Source of the DNA: Clostridia bacterium
Lineage (GTDB): Bacteria; Bacillota_A; Clostridia; Christensenellales; Borkfalkiaceae
Direction: 5' to 3'
DNA length: 31,237 bases
Assembly (NCBI GenBank): GCA_017462825.1
Contig: JAFTQI010000032.1
Span: 1-31,237, forward strand
Shown: in pieces, positions 21,162-29,732 of the stretch
Position numbering within the stretch: position 1 is the stretch's first letter
How the letters are laid out: each line of letters opens with the position of its first letter
Notes under the pieces: generated by a model
The model's input: the letters and a program-made list of their open reading frames with translations, nothing else
Database searches by the model: none
What the model was told of the DNA's origin: nothing
Program-made: the position numbers and the translations under genes

Positions 21162-23600
21162 ATGGAAAATATCACGAAAAAAGAAACAACAAATATCTAT
21201 CCCGTTATCCCCTTGCGCGGTAAGGTCGCTTTTCCCAATACCAACCTCTCTTTCGAGGTCGGCAGGAATATGACCTTGAAAGCAATCGAGTACGCCTCCG
21301 CCGCGAGTGAGCGCACCTTTTTTATTCTCACGCAAAAGGATACGGAAAAGGAAGACGTGACCGCAGAAGACTTATATTCCGTCGGTTGCGTAGCCAAAAT
21401 CAAACAAATCGCACAACTCACGGGCGGCGCAGTCCGCGTATTGTGCGAAGTCCTTTACCGCGCAAAAGCGCGAGTCCTCCGCTTTGAGGAGGGGTATTTC
21501 TCCGCCGTTTGCGACCCTATCCAAACCGTCCACGGCGACGAGGTTATGGAAGAAGCATATTTCCGCACAGCGAAAGCGCTTGTCAAGGACGTTGCTTCCG
21601 TTGACGGCAAAATCGCAAAAGACGTCTTAGCAAGATTAGACCGCTGTCAAGCCGCGGAAGAGTACGTAAACGTTACAATGAGCGCAATGCGCGTCCGCTT
21701 GGAAATCAAGCAGTCTATCTTAGAAGAAACTAAACTCATCGAACAGTTAAAACAATTTGAGCGCTGCTTAAACGACGAGCTTGAAATCTCGAAAATCGAG
21801 AAAAAAATCGCGCAATCCGTCCGTCAAAGTATCGAGAAAAACCAAAAGGAATATTTCTTGCGCGAACAAATCAAAGCCATTCATTCCGAACTCGGCGACG
21901 ACAACAAGGAAGAGGACGAATACCGCGCGAAAATTTTGGAAAAACGACTTCCCGAAAAACTTGAAATCAAATGCTTAAAGGAAGTGGACAGGCTCTCGAA
22001 AATGCCTTCTTCCGCCGCGGAGTACACGGTCATTGCGAACTACCTCGATCAAGTCCTTGCCCTTCCTTGGACGGAAGAAACGGAGGACACGGAAAGTTTA
22101 GAAGAATGCGCTAAGGTGCTCGAGTCCGACCATTTTGGCTTAGAAAAAATCAAAGAACGCATTACCGAATATTTAGCGGTTTTAAAACTCACGGGGTCTA
22201 TGAAAGCGCCTATTTTATGTTTTGTCGGCCCTCCCGGGGTAGGTAAAACGAGCATCGCGCAGTCGATTGCTCGCGCGCTCGGTAGAAAATTCGTACGCAT
22301 GAGCCTTGGCGGCGTCAAGGACGAAGCCGAAATCCGCGGTCACCGCCGCACTTATATCGGTGCAATGCCCGGGCGTATCTTGTACGGTATGAAGAATGCG
22401 GAAACCGTGAATCCCGTGTTCCTCCTCGACGAAATCGACAAAATCACGTCCGATATGCACGGTGACCCCTCGAGCGCGCTTTTGGAGGTCCTCGACCCCG
22501 AACAAAACACCTCTTTCCGCGATCGGTATTTGGAGTTTCCGTACGATTTAAGCAAAGTACTCTTTATCACAACGGCAAACACGCTCGAAACGATTCCCGG
22601 TCCTTTGCGCGACCGTATGGAAATTATCGAGCTTTCGGGCTATACTATGGAAGAAAAGACGGAAATCGCCCGTCGCTATCTCGTACCCAAACAGCTACGC
22701 GCAAACGGTCTTACGGACAACAATCTGACTTTCGGGACAGATGGTATCCGCGCCGCAATCGAGGGCTATACGAGAGAAGCGGGCGTGCGTACGCTAGAGC
22801 GCACGATCGGCGCGCTTTGTAGAAAAATTGCAGTAAAATACGCTGTGAATAAGGACATGCCCCCTGTCTTTGTGGATAAATCGAAAGCGGAAGAACTCCT
22901 CGGCATACCCAAATTCACGAAAAACGAAGACCGTTTCGAGCAAGAACTCGGCACGGTAACAGGTCTTGCGTGGACGGCTGTCGGCGGCACGACGCTCGTC
23001 GTAGAAGCGACCGCGATGAAAGGCAAAGGCGATTTAAAACTAACGGGTCAGCTTGGTGACGTCATGAAAGAATCGGCACAAGCCGCACTTTCTTATATCC
23101 GTACAAACGCGGAAAAATACGGCGTGGATTTAGACGCGCTTACAAAGACGGACCTGCATATCCACGTACCCGAGGGCGCGACCCCGAAAGACGGTCCAAG
23201 CGCAGGTATTACGATTGCAACGGCAATTTTGTCCGTTTTAACAGGCAAAAAAGCGCGCGGCGACGTTGCGATGACAGGTGAGATTACTTTACGCGGCAAA
23301 GTATTGCCTATAGGCGGATTGAAAGAAAAATCGCTTGCAGCAAGACGTGTCGGGATAAAAACGGTTCTAATCCCCGACGGAAATAAACGTGAAATCGACG
23401 AACTTCCGCAAGTTGTAAAAGACGAAATCCGTTTCATTCCCGTAAAAGGTGTAGACGAGGTTTTCAATATTGTGTTGGAGGGCGGCGCAAACTACGATTT
23501 GAGCGCAAACGAAAAACTTAAAGCGCCGAAAAAGAAACGCTTGCCCAAGGCAGTACCGCCTCTTTCGCACGATAACGCAGACAACACCGTCCGTTGCTAA
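21162..23600 (+). CDS. lon: ATP-dependent protease Lon
   Basis: Lon is a cytoplasmic AAA+ serine protease that degrades misfolded and regulatory proteins. The 812-residue protein has the N-terminal substrate domain (about 12-200), a helical region, Walker A GPPGVGKT (356-363), Walker B VFLLDEIDK (419-427), and the proteolytic Ser680/Lys723 dyad in KDGPSAG and GGLKEK. It matches LonA, not the membrane-bound LonB. The ATG has no recognisable Shine-Dalgarno site; two hairpins (about 21106-21125 and 21127-21139) lie just upstream, which may reflect translational control or an mRNA leader. I see no clear promoter of its own, so it may be read from cpsC–cpsD or a weak local promoter. ysxC follows 31 nt downstream. 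Confidence 0.98.
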   Translation: MENITKKETTNIYPVIPLRGKVAFPNTNLSFEVGRNMTLKAIEYASAASERTFFILTQKDTEKEDVTAEDLYSVGCVAKIKQIAQLTGGAVRVLCEVLYRAKARVLRFEEGYFSAVCDPIQTVHGDEVMEEAYFRTAKALVKDVASVDGKIAKDVLARLDRCQAAEEYVNVTMSAMRVRLEIKQSILEETKLIEQLKQFERCLNDELEISKIEKKIAQSVRQSIEKNQKEYFLREQIKAIHSELGDDNKEEDEYRAKILEKRLPEKLEIKCLKEVDRLSKMPSSAAEYTVIANYLDQVLALPWTEETEDTESLEECAKVLESDHFGLEKIKERITEYLAVLKLTGSMKAPILCFVGPPGVGKTSIAQSIARALGRKFVRMSLGGVKDEAEIRGHRRTYIGAMPGRILYGMKNAETVNPVFLLDEIDKITSDMHGDPSSALLEVLDPEQNTSFRDRYLEFPYDLSKVLFITTANTLETIPGPLRDRMEIIELSGYTMEEKTEIARRYLVPKQLRANGLTDNNLTFGTDGIRAAIEGYTREAGVRTLERTIGALCRKIAVKYAVNKDMPPVFVDKSKAEELLGIPKFTKNEDRFEQELGTVTGLAWTAVGGTTLVVEATAMKGKGDLKLTGQLGDVMKESAQAALSYIRTNAEKYGVDLDALTKTDLHIHVPEGATPKDGPSAGITIATAILSVLTGKKARGDVAMTGEITLRGKVLPIGGLKEKSLAARRVGIKTVLIPDGNKREIDELPQVVKDEIRFIPVKGVDEVFNIVLEGGANYDLSANEKLKAPKKKRLPKAVPPLSHDNADNTVRC

Positions 23601-23631
23601 TTTTTACAAAAGTTTTCAATTAGGAGCTACC

Positions 23632-24297
23632 ATGTACGAGACGAAACAAGAAAATCAAGCGCCCACTATGAAGATTAAGAACGCAACGTTTATCACTTCG
23701 GCGGCGAGAAAGGAGCAGTTTATCACGCCCGATAAGCCGATGATTGCCGTTTGCGGAAAATCGAACGTAGGCAAAAGCTCGTTTATCAATATGCTCGCAA
23801 ACCAAAAAAAGCTCGCGAAAACGAGTAGCGAGCCGGGTAGAACGCGCCTTGTAAATTATTTTGATTTCGGGGAATTTATTCTTGCGGACTTACCCGGCTA
23901 CGGTTTCGCGCGCGTATCGAAGGGCGAAAAGGAAAAATGGGCAAAGACGCTCGATAGCTTCTTTAAGGATAAGGCGCGTATCGCGCACGTGTTTATGCTC
24001 GTGGATAGTAGACACGATCCCACGGCGGACGACGTACAAATGATTGAATTTTTGCACTATCATACGTTGCCGTTCACGGTTACGCTCACTAAGGCGGATA
24101 AACTTTCCAAGATGAAGTTAAAAGAGCACTTGAAAGCGATTGCGGCGGACTTATACCTTGCGCCCGCAAACATGCTCGCCACGAGCTCGGAAACAGGCTA
24201 CGGCAAGGCTGACGTTTTAAGAAAGCTCCGTGAAATTGTAGACCTTGCCAACGCGCCGATTTTAGTCGAAGACGAAACGGACGAGGACGAGGAATAA
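23632..24297 (+). CDS. ysxC: Ribosome biogenesis GTPase YsxC/EngB
   Basis: YsxC/EngB is an essential GTPase of the TrmE-Era group that helps assemble the large ribosomal subunit. The 221-residue protein has G1 GKSNVGKSS (42-50), G2 threonine at about 71 (PGRTR), G3 DLPGYG (86-91), G4 TKAD (153-156) and a G5-like region near ATSSETGYG; a short acidic tail follows. AGGAG 6 nt upstream supports the ATG at 23632 over an internal ATG at codon 13. It follows lon, an adjacency also known in Bacillus (lonA–ysxC). It ends in a region of four hairpins shared with the convergent rqcH. Confidence 0.97.
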   Translation: MYETKQENQAPTMKIKNATFITSAARKEQFITPDKPMIAVCGKSNVGKSSFINMLANQKKLAKTSSEPGRTRLVNYFDFGEFILADLPGYGFARVSKGEKEKWAKTLDSFFKDKARIAHVFMLVDSRHDPTADDVQMIEFLHYHTLPFTVTLTKADKLSKMKLKEHLKAIAADLYLAPANMLATSSETGYGKADVLRKLREIVDLANAPILVEDETDEDEE

Positions 24298-24313
24298 AGA
24301 AAAAAACAAGGGT

Positions 24314-24385
24314 CAAGGGCGTAACGCCCTTGCAAATTTTTAAGGCAGCGCCTTAAAGACTCAATGTCGTTGTCGCCGCAAGGCG
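24314..24385. repeat. Three hairpins in tandem after ysxC
   Basis: Three separate stems follow one another: CAAGGGCG/CGCCCTTG (24314-24332, followed by a T-run and therefore the likely ysxC terminator), TTTAAGGC/GCCTTAAA (24339-24357) and TCGCC/GGCGA with a GCAA tetraloop (about 24373-24386). They do not encode protein. The last two lack T-runs and may be part of a repeated intergenic element. Confidence 0.6.
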
Positions 24386-24400
24386 AAACCTTATAAGAAT

Positions 24401-24440
24401 AAAGAACAGGCTTTCCATTTGGAAAGCCTGTTCTTTTATT
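24401..24440. terminator. Bidirectional terminator between ysxC and rqcH
   Basis: A perfect 16-bp stem (24401-24416 with 24421-24436, loop ATTT) with flanking A/T runs lies across the rqcH stop codon and serves both convergent transcripts. Confidence 0.9.
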
Positions 24441-26154
24441 CTTTATGCGCGTTAGGTTTTACTAAAAGGGTTTTATAATCGGTATAAATGACAAACCCCG
24501 CTTTGCTCTTGTTCGGTTTTTTTACAAATTTTCGTTTGCAATAGTCCACGGGAATTTTATCCGAGTCCCGTCCGTCCGAATAATATGCGCAAAGTTCCGC
24601 AGCGTATAAAAGCACTTCATCGCGTACCTGCCCCCCATGTACGTCAATAATAACGTGCGAAGAATGGTATTTTTGCGCGTGCAGCCATATATCGTCGGCG
24701 GCAGCCAACCGCAGCAGTCTATCATTTTGTAAATTATTTCGGCCGACGTAAATTTTTGCGCCCATATACTCATATTCTCGGAAAGGGGTGACGATTTCCT
24801 TTTTCTTTCCGCCCGCTTTTTGCGGCGCGGCGCGAAGAAGCCCTAGCTCGACAAGCTCCGCTTCTATTTCCTTTAAATCCTCCGCATTCTCCGCGCGGAC
24901 AATAGATGAAATCACGCTGTCGGTATATTCGATTTCCGCTTCTTCCTTTTTCAGCATCGGCGCAAGCACTTCCTTGGCACGCTTATGCTTATTATAAGTC
25001 TTAAAATACCTTTGCGCGTTTTGTGAGGGGGTGAGTGTGCTATCGAGCGTGATTTTGATTGTCCCGCCCGCTTCGTCATACCAATTTTCCAGTTCAACGC
25101 TGCTCATGCCCTTTTCCAAGCGATACAAATTCGCCGTTAAAAGCTCGCCTTTTATCCGCAAATCTTCCGCTTTTTCCGCGTCCTTTAACCGTTCAAGAGT
25201 GTCTTGCAACTTTTTCGTTTGTTTCTTCTTTAATGCGCGCGCCGTGTTTTCTAATTTTCGCTTTTTATCGTCAAAAATCTTTTTATTGTCCCGCGACGAG
25301 AAAAACTCATCCTCCGCCTTACACAAGGACGGCATTTCCACGCCGCCCGCTACGGGAAATGCGAAAAAGTCCACCGCCGTACCGCTTGTGTATTTCACAC
25401 ACGGACGGTTGGGCTCTTTCTCACAAAAATCGCCCACAAACTCCCAAATCGGAAATGCGGACGTAAGCGCCGCATGAATAGAGCCCGCCTTTTCTTCCGC
25501 TATGCGGACAATTTCTCGCGCCGTCGGCAAAGCAAGCCCCGAAATGTTCTCGAAAAGAAAGAGCGCAAGTTCCTCTTTATCGAGTATATTTTCTCTCGTC
25601 GAAAGGTAATTTTCCAGCCGTGAACGCATACCTGCCCCGTCGAAAGGGGATAATTTGTCCTGCTTTTCGGGATATAAATATTTTGCTCCGGGGAGTAACA
25701 CACGGCGGGAATTGTCCTCTAAAGCGGACGTTTTTAACGCGCCCAAAATAATCCCTTTTTCCGTCAAGACAACGTTCGAATATTTCCCCATCAGCTCGCA
25801 ATGCAAGGTGCGTTTTGCTTCCGAAAAGTCGGTCGTACAATGCAAGTCGATTTCGATAATGCGCTCAAAATCATATTGCCGAATCTCTAAAATTTCCGCG
25901 CCAAGCAAGTGTTTTCTAAGCAACATGCAAAAATTCGGTGCAATCGGAGCGGGCTCTTTCTCAAAAAGAGATAAACAAACGCGCGCATTCGACGCATTTG
26001 TGCTCAAAATGAGTTTAACCGTCGTTTTTCCAGTGTATATAATAAAGGTAAGCTCGTCTTTATTGACCTGCGAAACGCGGTTGATTTTTCCACCGACGAG
26101 AAAAGTATTCAGTTCTTGTGCCAAGCGGCGAATGTGAAACGCGTCCTGCGGCAT
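24436..26154 (-). CDS. rqcH: NFACT ribosome quality control protein RqcH
   Basis: RqcH binds obstructed 50S subunits and adds C-terminal alanine tails to stalled chains, marking them for proteolysis (ClpXP in Bacillus subtilis). The 572-residue protein has the NFACT-N domain (about 1-190), helix-hairpin-helix and coiled-coil middle part (about 190-430, with a Lys/Glu-rich coil near 290-330) and the NFACT-R domain (about 455-560; KIYVGRNNLQNDRLLRLAA and DDIWLHAQKYHSSHVII). At the functionally important Asp-Arg pair the sequence reads Glu97-Arg98 (DFERII), a conservative change. It was formerly annotated as a fibronectin-binding protein. It starts at ATG 26154 with a weak ribosome binding site behind a good promoter, divergent from tig. 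Confidence 0.96.
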   Translation of the reverse strand: MPQDAFHIRRLAQELNTFLVGGKINRVSQVNKDELTFIIYTGKTTVKLILSTNASNARVCLSLFEKEPAPIAPNFCMLLRKHLLGAEILEIRQYDFERIIEIDLHCTTDFSEAKRTLHCELMGKYSNVVLTEKGIILGALKTSALEDNSRRVLLPGAKYLYPEKQDKLSPFDGAGMRSRLENYLSTRENILDKEELALFLFENISGLALPTAREIVRIAEEKAGSIHAALTSAFPIWEFVGDFCEKEPNRPCVKYTSGTAVDFFAFPVAGGVEMPSLCKAEDEFFSSRDNKKIFDDKKRKLENTARALKKKQTKKLQDTLERLKDAEKAEDLRIKGELLTANLYRLEKGMSSVELENWYDEAGGTIKITLDSTLTPSQNAQRYFKTYNKHKRAKEVLAPMLKKEEAEIEYTDSVISSIVRAENAEDLKEIEAELVELGLLRAAPQKAGGKKKEIVTPFREYEYMGAKIYVGRNNLQNDRLLRLAAADDIWLHAQKYHSSHVIIDVHGGQVRDEVLLYAAELCAYYSDGRDSDKIPVDYCKRKFVKKPNKSKAGFVIYTDYKTLLVKPNAHKE

Positions 26155-26187
26155 AATTCGACCTATCCAAAGTATATTTCTTCCTTA

Positions 26188-26216
26188 ATTATACTCGAAA
26201 AATACAAAAATGTAAA
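26188..26216 (-). promoter_or_regulatory. Promoter of rqcH
   Basis: On the minus strand, TTTACA (26216-26211), a 17-nt spacer and TATAAT (26193-26188), about 34 nt upstream of the ATG. Confidence 0.8.
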
Positions 26217-26225
26217 CGAAAACGC

Positions 26226-26254
26226 TTTATTTTCTTCAATAAATGTGGTAAAAT
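26226..26254 (+). promoter_or_regulatory. Promoter of tig
   Basis: TTTATT (26226-26231), a 17-nt spacer and TAAAAT (26249-26254). Its -35 box lies only 9 bp from that of the divergent rqcH promoter, so the two promoters share their upstream region. Confidence 0.6.
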
Positions 26255-26310
26255 ATAAGGCGTGCAAAAAATAAAAGAAAAATCAACACGGATTTTAGGA
26301 GAATAAAACT

Positions 26311-27609
26311 ATGAAGTACACTACCAAAGCGGCAGAAAAGAGCACGGTAAAAATCACCATCAAATACGACGGTGAAGATTGGGCGAACGCGCAGCAAAAA
26401 GCATATTTGAAGCTTCGCGGCAAATTCGCGGTAAACGGTTTCCGTAAAGGCAAAGCAACCAAGAAAGCGATCGAAAACGCATACGGCAAGGGCGTTTTTT
26501 ATGACGAAGCATTGAACGATATGTTCGCACAAAGCTACAGCGAAATTCTTGCGAAAGAAGAAAAGAAGTTTGTCGTTGTCGGCGATCCCAGCGTTACGGT
26601 TGAAAAACTTGAAGACGACGGCATTACCCTCGTTGCAATCGTTCCCGTAAAACCTGAGGTAAAAATTTCCAACTATAAGGGTATGAAAATCCAACAGTAT
26701 GCGTATACTGTTAAGGACGAAGAAGTCGCTGCGGAACTCGCAAGAGTGCAAGATAGAAACGCTCGTAAGGTAGAAATTACCGACAGAGCGGCGCAAAACG
26801 GCGACATCGTAAACATCGACTTTGTTGGTACGGTTGACGGCGTGAAATTCGACGGTGGCGAAGCGGAAGGTTTCGACCTCACGCTCGGCAGCGGTCAATT
26901 CATTCCTGGTTTTGAAGACCAAGTAGTAGGAATGAACATCGGCGAAACGAAAGACGTAAACGTCACCTTCCCCGAAAACTACCAAGCGGAAAACTTGAAG
27001 GGTAAGGCGGCTGTATTCGCGGTAAAACTCAACGCTATTCAAGGCAAAGAGCTCCCCGAGCTCACCGATGAATTCATCAAAGACGCAACGGGCAGCGAAA
27101 CGGTAGAAGAATACAAAACGAAAGCAAGAGAAAGACTGCAAGCGCAAGCTGACCGTAGAGCAAACGATCAAACGGAAAACAGCATTCTCGACGCAATCGC
27201 CGCAAACGCGGAAGTAGAAATTCCCCAAGCGATGATTGAAAGAGAAATCGACGGTCTTGTTCAAAAATTCGAATATCAGCTTATGTACCAAGGCTTGAAA
27301 CTTCAAGACTATCTTGATTTCTTGAAAGTTACGGTAGCAGATTTTAGAAAGAACTACGAAGAACAAGCGAAGAAGAACGTTTTGAATCAGCTCATTATTT
27401 CCCAGCTTATCAAGGACGAAAAACTTGAAGCAACGGAAGAAGAAGTAGACGCGAAAGTTGCAGAACAAGCGGCTTCCGTAAACAAGACGGCGGAAGAATA
27501 CAAGAAGAACATGGATCCCCGTCAGTTCGACTATATCCGCAGCGATATCGTAATCACCAAACTCTTCAACTTCTTGAAAGAAAACAACGAAATGTACGTA
27601 GAAGCGTAA
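26311..27609 (+). CDS. tig: Trigger factor
   Basis: Trigger factor is the ribosome-associated chaperone and prolyl isomerase that meets nascent chains at the exit tunnel. The 432-residue protein has the ribosome-binding domain with signature GFRKGKAT (43-50; Thr replaces the usual Pro at the end), the FKBP-type domain (about 155-240, DIVNIDFVGTVDG onward) and the long helical C-terminal chaperone domain (about 245-432). The start is marked by AGGAG 8 nt upstream. It is followed by clpP and clpX, as in many bacteria. A 9-bp GC hairpin after the stop may trim or partly terminate the transcript before clpP. Confidence 0.97.
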   Translation: MKYTTKAAEKSTVKITIKYDGEDWANAQQKAYLKLRGKFAVNGFRKGKATKKAIENAYGKGVFYDEALNDMFAQSYSEILAKEEKKFVVVGDPSVTVEKLEDDGITLVAIVPVKPEVKISNYKGMKIQQYAYTVKDEEVAAELARVQDRNARKVEITDRAAQNGDIVNIDFVGTVDGVKFDGGEAEGFDLTLGSGQFIPGFEDQVVGMNIGETKDVNVTFPENYQAENLKGKAAVFAVKLNAIQGKELPELTDEFIKDATGSETVEEYKTKARERLQAQADRRANDQTENSILDAIAANAEVEIPQAMIEREIDGLVQKFEYQLMYQGLKLQDYLDFLKVTVADFRKNYEEQAKKNVLNQLIISQLIKDEKLEATEEEVDAKVAEQAASVNKTAEEYKKNMDPRQFDYIRSDIVITKLFNFLKENNEMYVEA

Positions 27610-27634
27610 ATTTCCGTTTCAAAAAACAATCACG

Positions 27635-27657
27635 GGGCGATCCTTTTAGGGTCGCCC
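27635..27657 (+). terminator. Hairpin between tig and clpP
   Basis: A 9-bp stem (27635-27643 with 27649-27657, one G-U pair, loop TTTTA) follows tig by 25 nt. There is no good T-run, so it may be an RNA stabiliser, processing site or partial terminator. Confidence 0.5.
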
Positions 27658-27722
27658 TAATCAATCGGAACTTCCCTATAAGGTAGAACCCTTAAAAACG
27701 CATTTGTTAAACGAGGTAAAGA

Positions 27723-28310
27723 ATGAATAATGTATTAGTTCCCTACGTAGTAGAACGCACGTCTTCGGGCGAACGCACTTACGACTTATATTCCCGTCTC
27801 TTGGACGATCGAATCATCTTCCTTTCGGGCGAAATTAACGACGCGGTCGCAAACACCGTTGTTGCACAGCTTATCTACTTGGAAGGTAAGGACTCCACGA
27901 AAGACATCAGCTTGTACATCAACTCCCCCGGCGGCAGCGTATCGGCAGGCATGGCGATTTACGACACGATGAACTATATCAAATGCGACGTTTCGACGAT
28001 TTGTATCGGTTTGGCGGCGTCGATGGGCGCGTTCCTTCTTTCGAGCGGCGCAAAGGGCAAGCGTTACGCTCTTCCTAATTCGGAAATCATGATCCATCAA
28101 CCCCTTGGCGGCGCGCAAGGTCAAGCAAGCGACATTAAAATCCAAGCGGAACACATTCTCCGCACGAAAGCGAAGCTCAACCGTATCCTTTCCGAGAACA
28201 CGGGCAACGATATCGCCACAATCGAAAGAGATACTGATCGCGACAATTATATGTCCGCGGAAGAAGCGAAAAACTACGGCTTGATAGACAAAGTTTTCGT
28301 AAAGAGATAA
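27723..28310 (+). CDS. clpP: ATP-dependent Clp protease proteolytic subunit ClpP
   Basis: ClpP forms the tetradecameric proteolytic barrel that works with ClpX or other AAA+ unfoldases. The 195-residue protein carries the catalytic triad Ser100 (GLAASMG), His125 (MIHQP) and Asp174 (TDRDNYM), with typical overall length. GAGGT lies about 5-6 nt before the ATG. It sits between tig and clpX and probably shares the tig transcript; no CtsR- or CIRCE-type operator was seen upstream. Confidence 0.98.
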   Translation: MNNVLVPYVVERTSSGERTYDLYSRLLDDRIIFLSGEINDAVANTVVAQLIYLEGKDSTKDISLYINSPGGSVSAGMAIYDTMNYIKCDVSTICIGLAASMGAFLLSSGAKGKRYALPNSEIMIHQPLGGAQGQASDIKIQAEHILRTKAKLNRILSENTGNDIATIERDTDRDNYMSAEEAKNYGLIDKVFVKR

Positions 28311-28332
28311 ACCTTTTTATTAAAATAACAGA

Positions 28333-28350
28333 GGCAGGTGCGCGTTGAAA
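28333..28350 (+). repeat. Dispersed short repeat, copy E
   Basis: GGCAGGTGCGCGTTGA (28333-28348) matches 5686-5701, inside the decarboxylase gene, exactly over 16 nt. The 3' end (GCGTTGAAAT) is shared with copies B and C. It lies in the 108-nt gap between clpP and clpX. Confidence 0.65.
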
Positions 28351-28418
28351 TTTATTTTCACAATTTTTCCTGCTCGCGCGTATTGTAATTTATAAGAAAT
28401 TTTGGAGTAAAAATATAC

Positions 28419-29657
28419 ATGGCAAACAAACATCAGAGCTGTTCGTTCTGCGGCAAACCCAAGGAAGAAACGCGCCGTTTAATTACCGGCCCCGACGGAG
28501 CTTGTATTTGTGACGAGTGCGTAGAAATTTGCAAGTCCATGGTGGACGAATGGGAAAAGGAAAAAACTCCGCAAGAGCAAGTTCCTTTGAAAAAGCCCGC
28601 AGAAATCAAAGCGGAATTGGATAAATATATCGTCGGTCAGGATAAAGCAAAACGCGTTTTATCCGTTGCGGTTTATAACCACTATAAACGTATCAATGCC
28701 ACGGTCGATAAGAAAAAGGACGACGACGAAGTGGAAATTGAAAAGAGCAACGTGCTTCTTCTCGGTCCTACGGGCAGCGGCAAGACCTTGCTTGCAAGAA
28801 CGCTTGCGAAGATTCTCAACGTGCCTTTTGCAACGTCGGACGCGACCACGCTCACGGAAGCGGGCTACGTCGGCGAGGACGTGGAAAATATCCTTTTAAA
28901 ACTCATTCAAAACGCCGATTACGACATCGAGCGCGCGCAACGCGGCATTATCTATATCGACGAAATCGATAAGATTGCGAGAAAGAGCGAAAACGTATCG
29001 ATCACGCGCGACGTTTCGGGCGAAGGGGTACAGCAAGCGCTTTTAAAAATTATCGAAAGCACGACGGCAAGCGTACCGCCCCAAGGCGGCAGAAAACACC
29101 CCAGCCAAGAATGTCTTAGAATCGACACAACGAACATTTTGTTTATTTGCGGCGGCGCGTTCGTGGGGTTGGATAGAATCGTTTCTTCAAGAAAGGATGA
29201 TACGACGCTCGGTTTCGGCGGCAAGGTAAAGCTTGGCGAACACGAAGCGGACTACACCGTTTTAGACGACGTAAAACCGCAAGACTTGACAAAATTCGGT
29301 TTAATCCCCGAGTTCGTTGGCCGCATTCCCATTGTCGTTAGCTTAGAACAACTGGACGAATCGGCACTCGTGAAAATTATGACCGAACCGAAAAACGCGA
29401 TTATTAAGCAATACCAAAAACTTGTTGGTTTCGACGGTGTAAAACTCACGGTAGAAGACGAAGCGGTGCGCGAAATTGCGCAAACGGCAATCCGTTTAAA
29501 GACGGGTGCGCGCGGGTTGAGAACGATTATTGAAAACGTAATGACGGAAGTAATGTACAAAATTCCGTCCGAAGAAAACGTGGAAGAAGTCATCGTCTCG
29601 AAAGAATGCTTAACGGACGGCGCAACGCCGAAACTTGTCTATAAAAAATCGGCTTAA
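28419..29657 (+). CDS. clpX: ATP-dependent Clp protease ATP-binding subunit ClpX
   Basis: ClpX recognises and unfolds substrates and feeds them to ClpP. The 412-residue protein has the N-terminal zinc-binding domain (Cys8, Cys11, Cys31, Cys34), Walker A GPTGSGKT (about 115-122), Walker [10 protein letters not shown] (about 180-188), the [24 protein letters not shown] region (two parts, about 190-213), sensor and C-terminal domains, at the usual length. GGAG lies 11 nt before the ATG, similar to the leader of the two-OB SSB gene. A strong terminator follows the stop and also faces the convergent transporter gene. It is the end of the tig–clpP–clpX unit. Confidence 0.98.
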   Translation: MANKHQSCSFCGKPKEETRRLITGPDGACICDECVEICKSMVDEWEKEKTPQEQVPLKKPAEIKAELDKYIVGQDKAKRVLSVAVYNHYKRINATVDKKKDDDEVEIEKSNVLLLGPTGSGKTLLARTLAKILNVPFATSDATTLTEAGYVGEDVENILLKLIQNADYDIERAQRGIIYIDEIDKIARKSENVSITRDVSGEGVQQALLKIIESTTASVPPQGGRKHPSQECLRIDTTNILFICGGAFVGLDRIVSSRKDDTTLGFGGKVKLGEHEADYTVLDDVKPQDLTKFGLIPEFVGRIPIVVSLEQLDESALVKIMTEPKNAIIKQYQKLVGFDGVKLTVEDEAVREIAQTAIRLKTGARGLRTIIENVMTEVMYKIPSEENVEEVIVSKECLTDGATPKLVYKKSA

Positions 29658-29672
29658 ATCTTAAAAATAGAC

Positions 29673-29711
29673 AAACACCCCCGACCTGCTCTGCAGGTCG
29701 GGGTGTTTCAT
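29673..29711. terminator. Bidirectional terminator after clpX
   Basis: A long stem AAACACCCC–GACCTGC (29673-29689) / GCAGGTCGGGGTGTTT (29693-29708) with one bulged C and loop TCT. It lies between convergent clpX and the EamA transporter gene. Confidence 0.9.
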
Positions 29712-29732
29712 TTCATCTCGTACATGGGTGGG

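Noticed and set aside
24314..24436. CRISPR-like array
   Set aside because: The stems differ from one another and there are no regular direct repeats with spacers.
26236..27468. Long minus-strand open frame opposite tig
   Set aside because: Antisense shadow of trigger factor; Phe/Arg-rich translation and no ribosome binding site.
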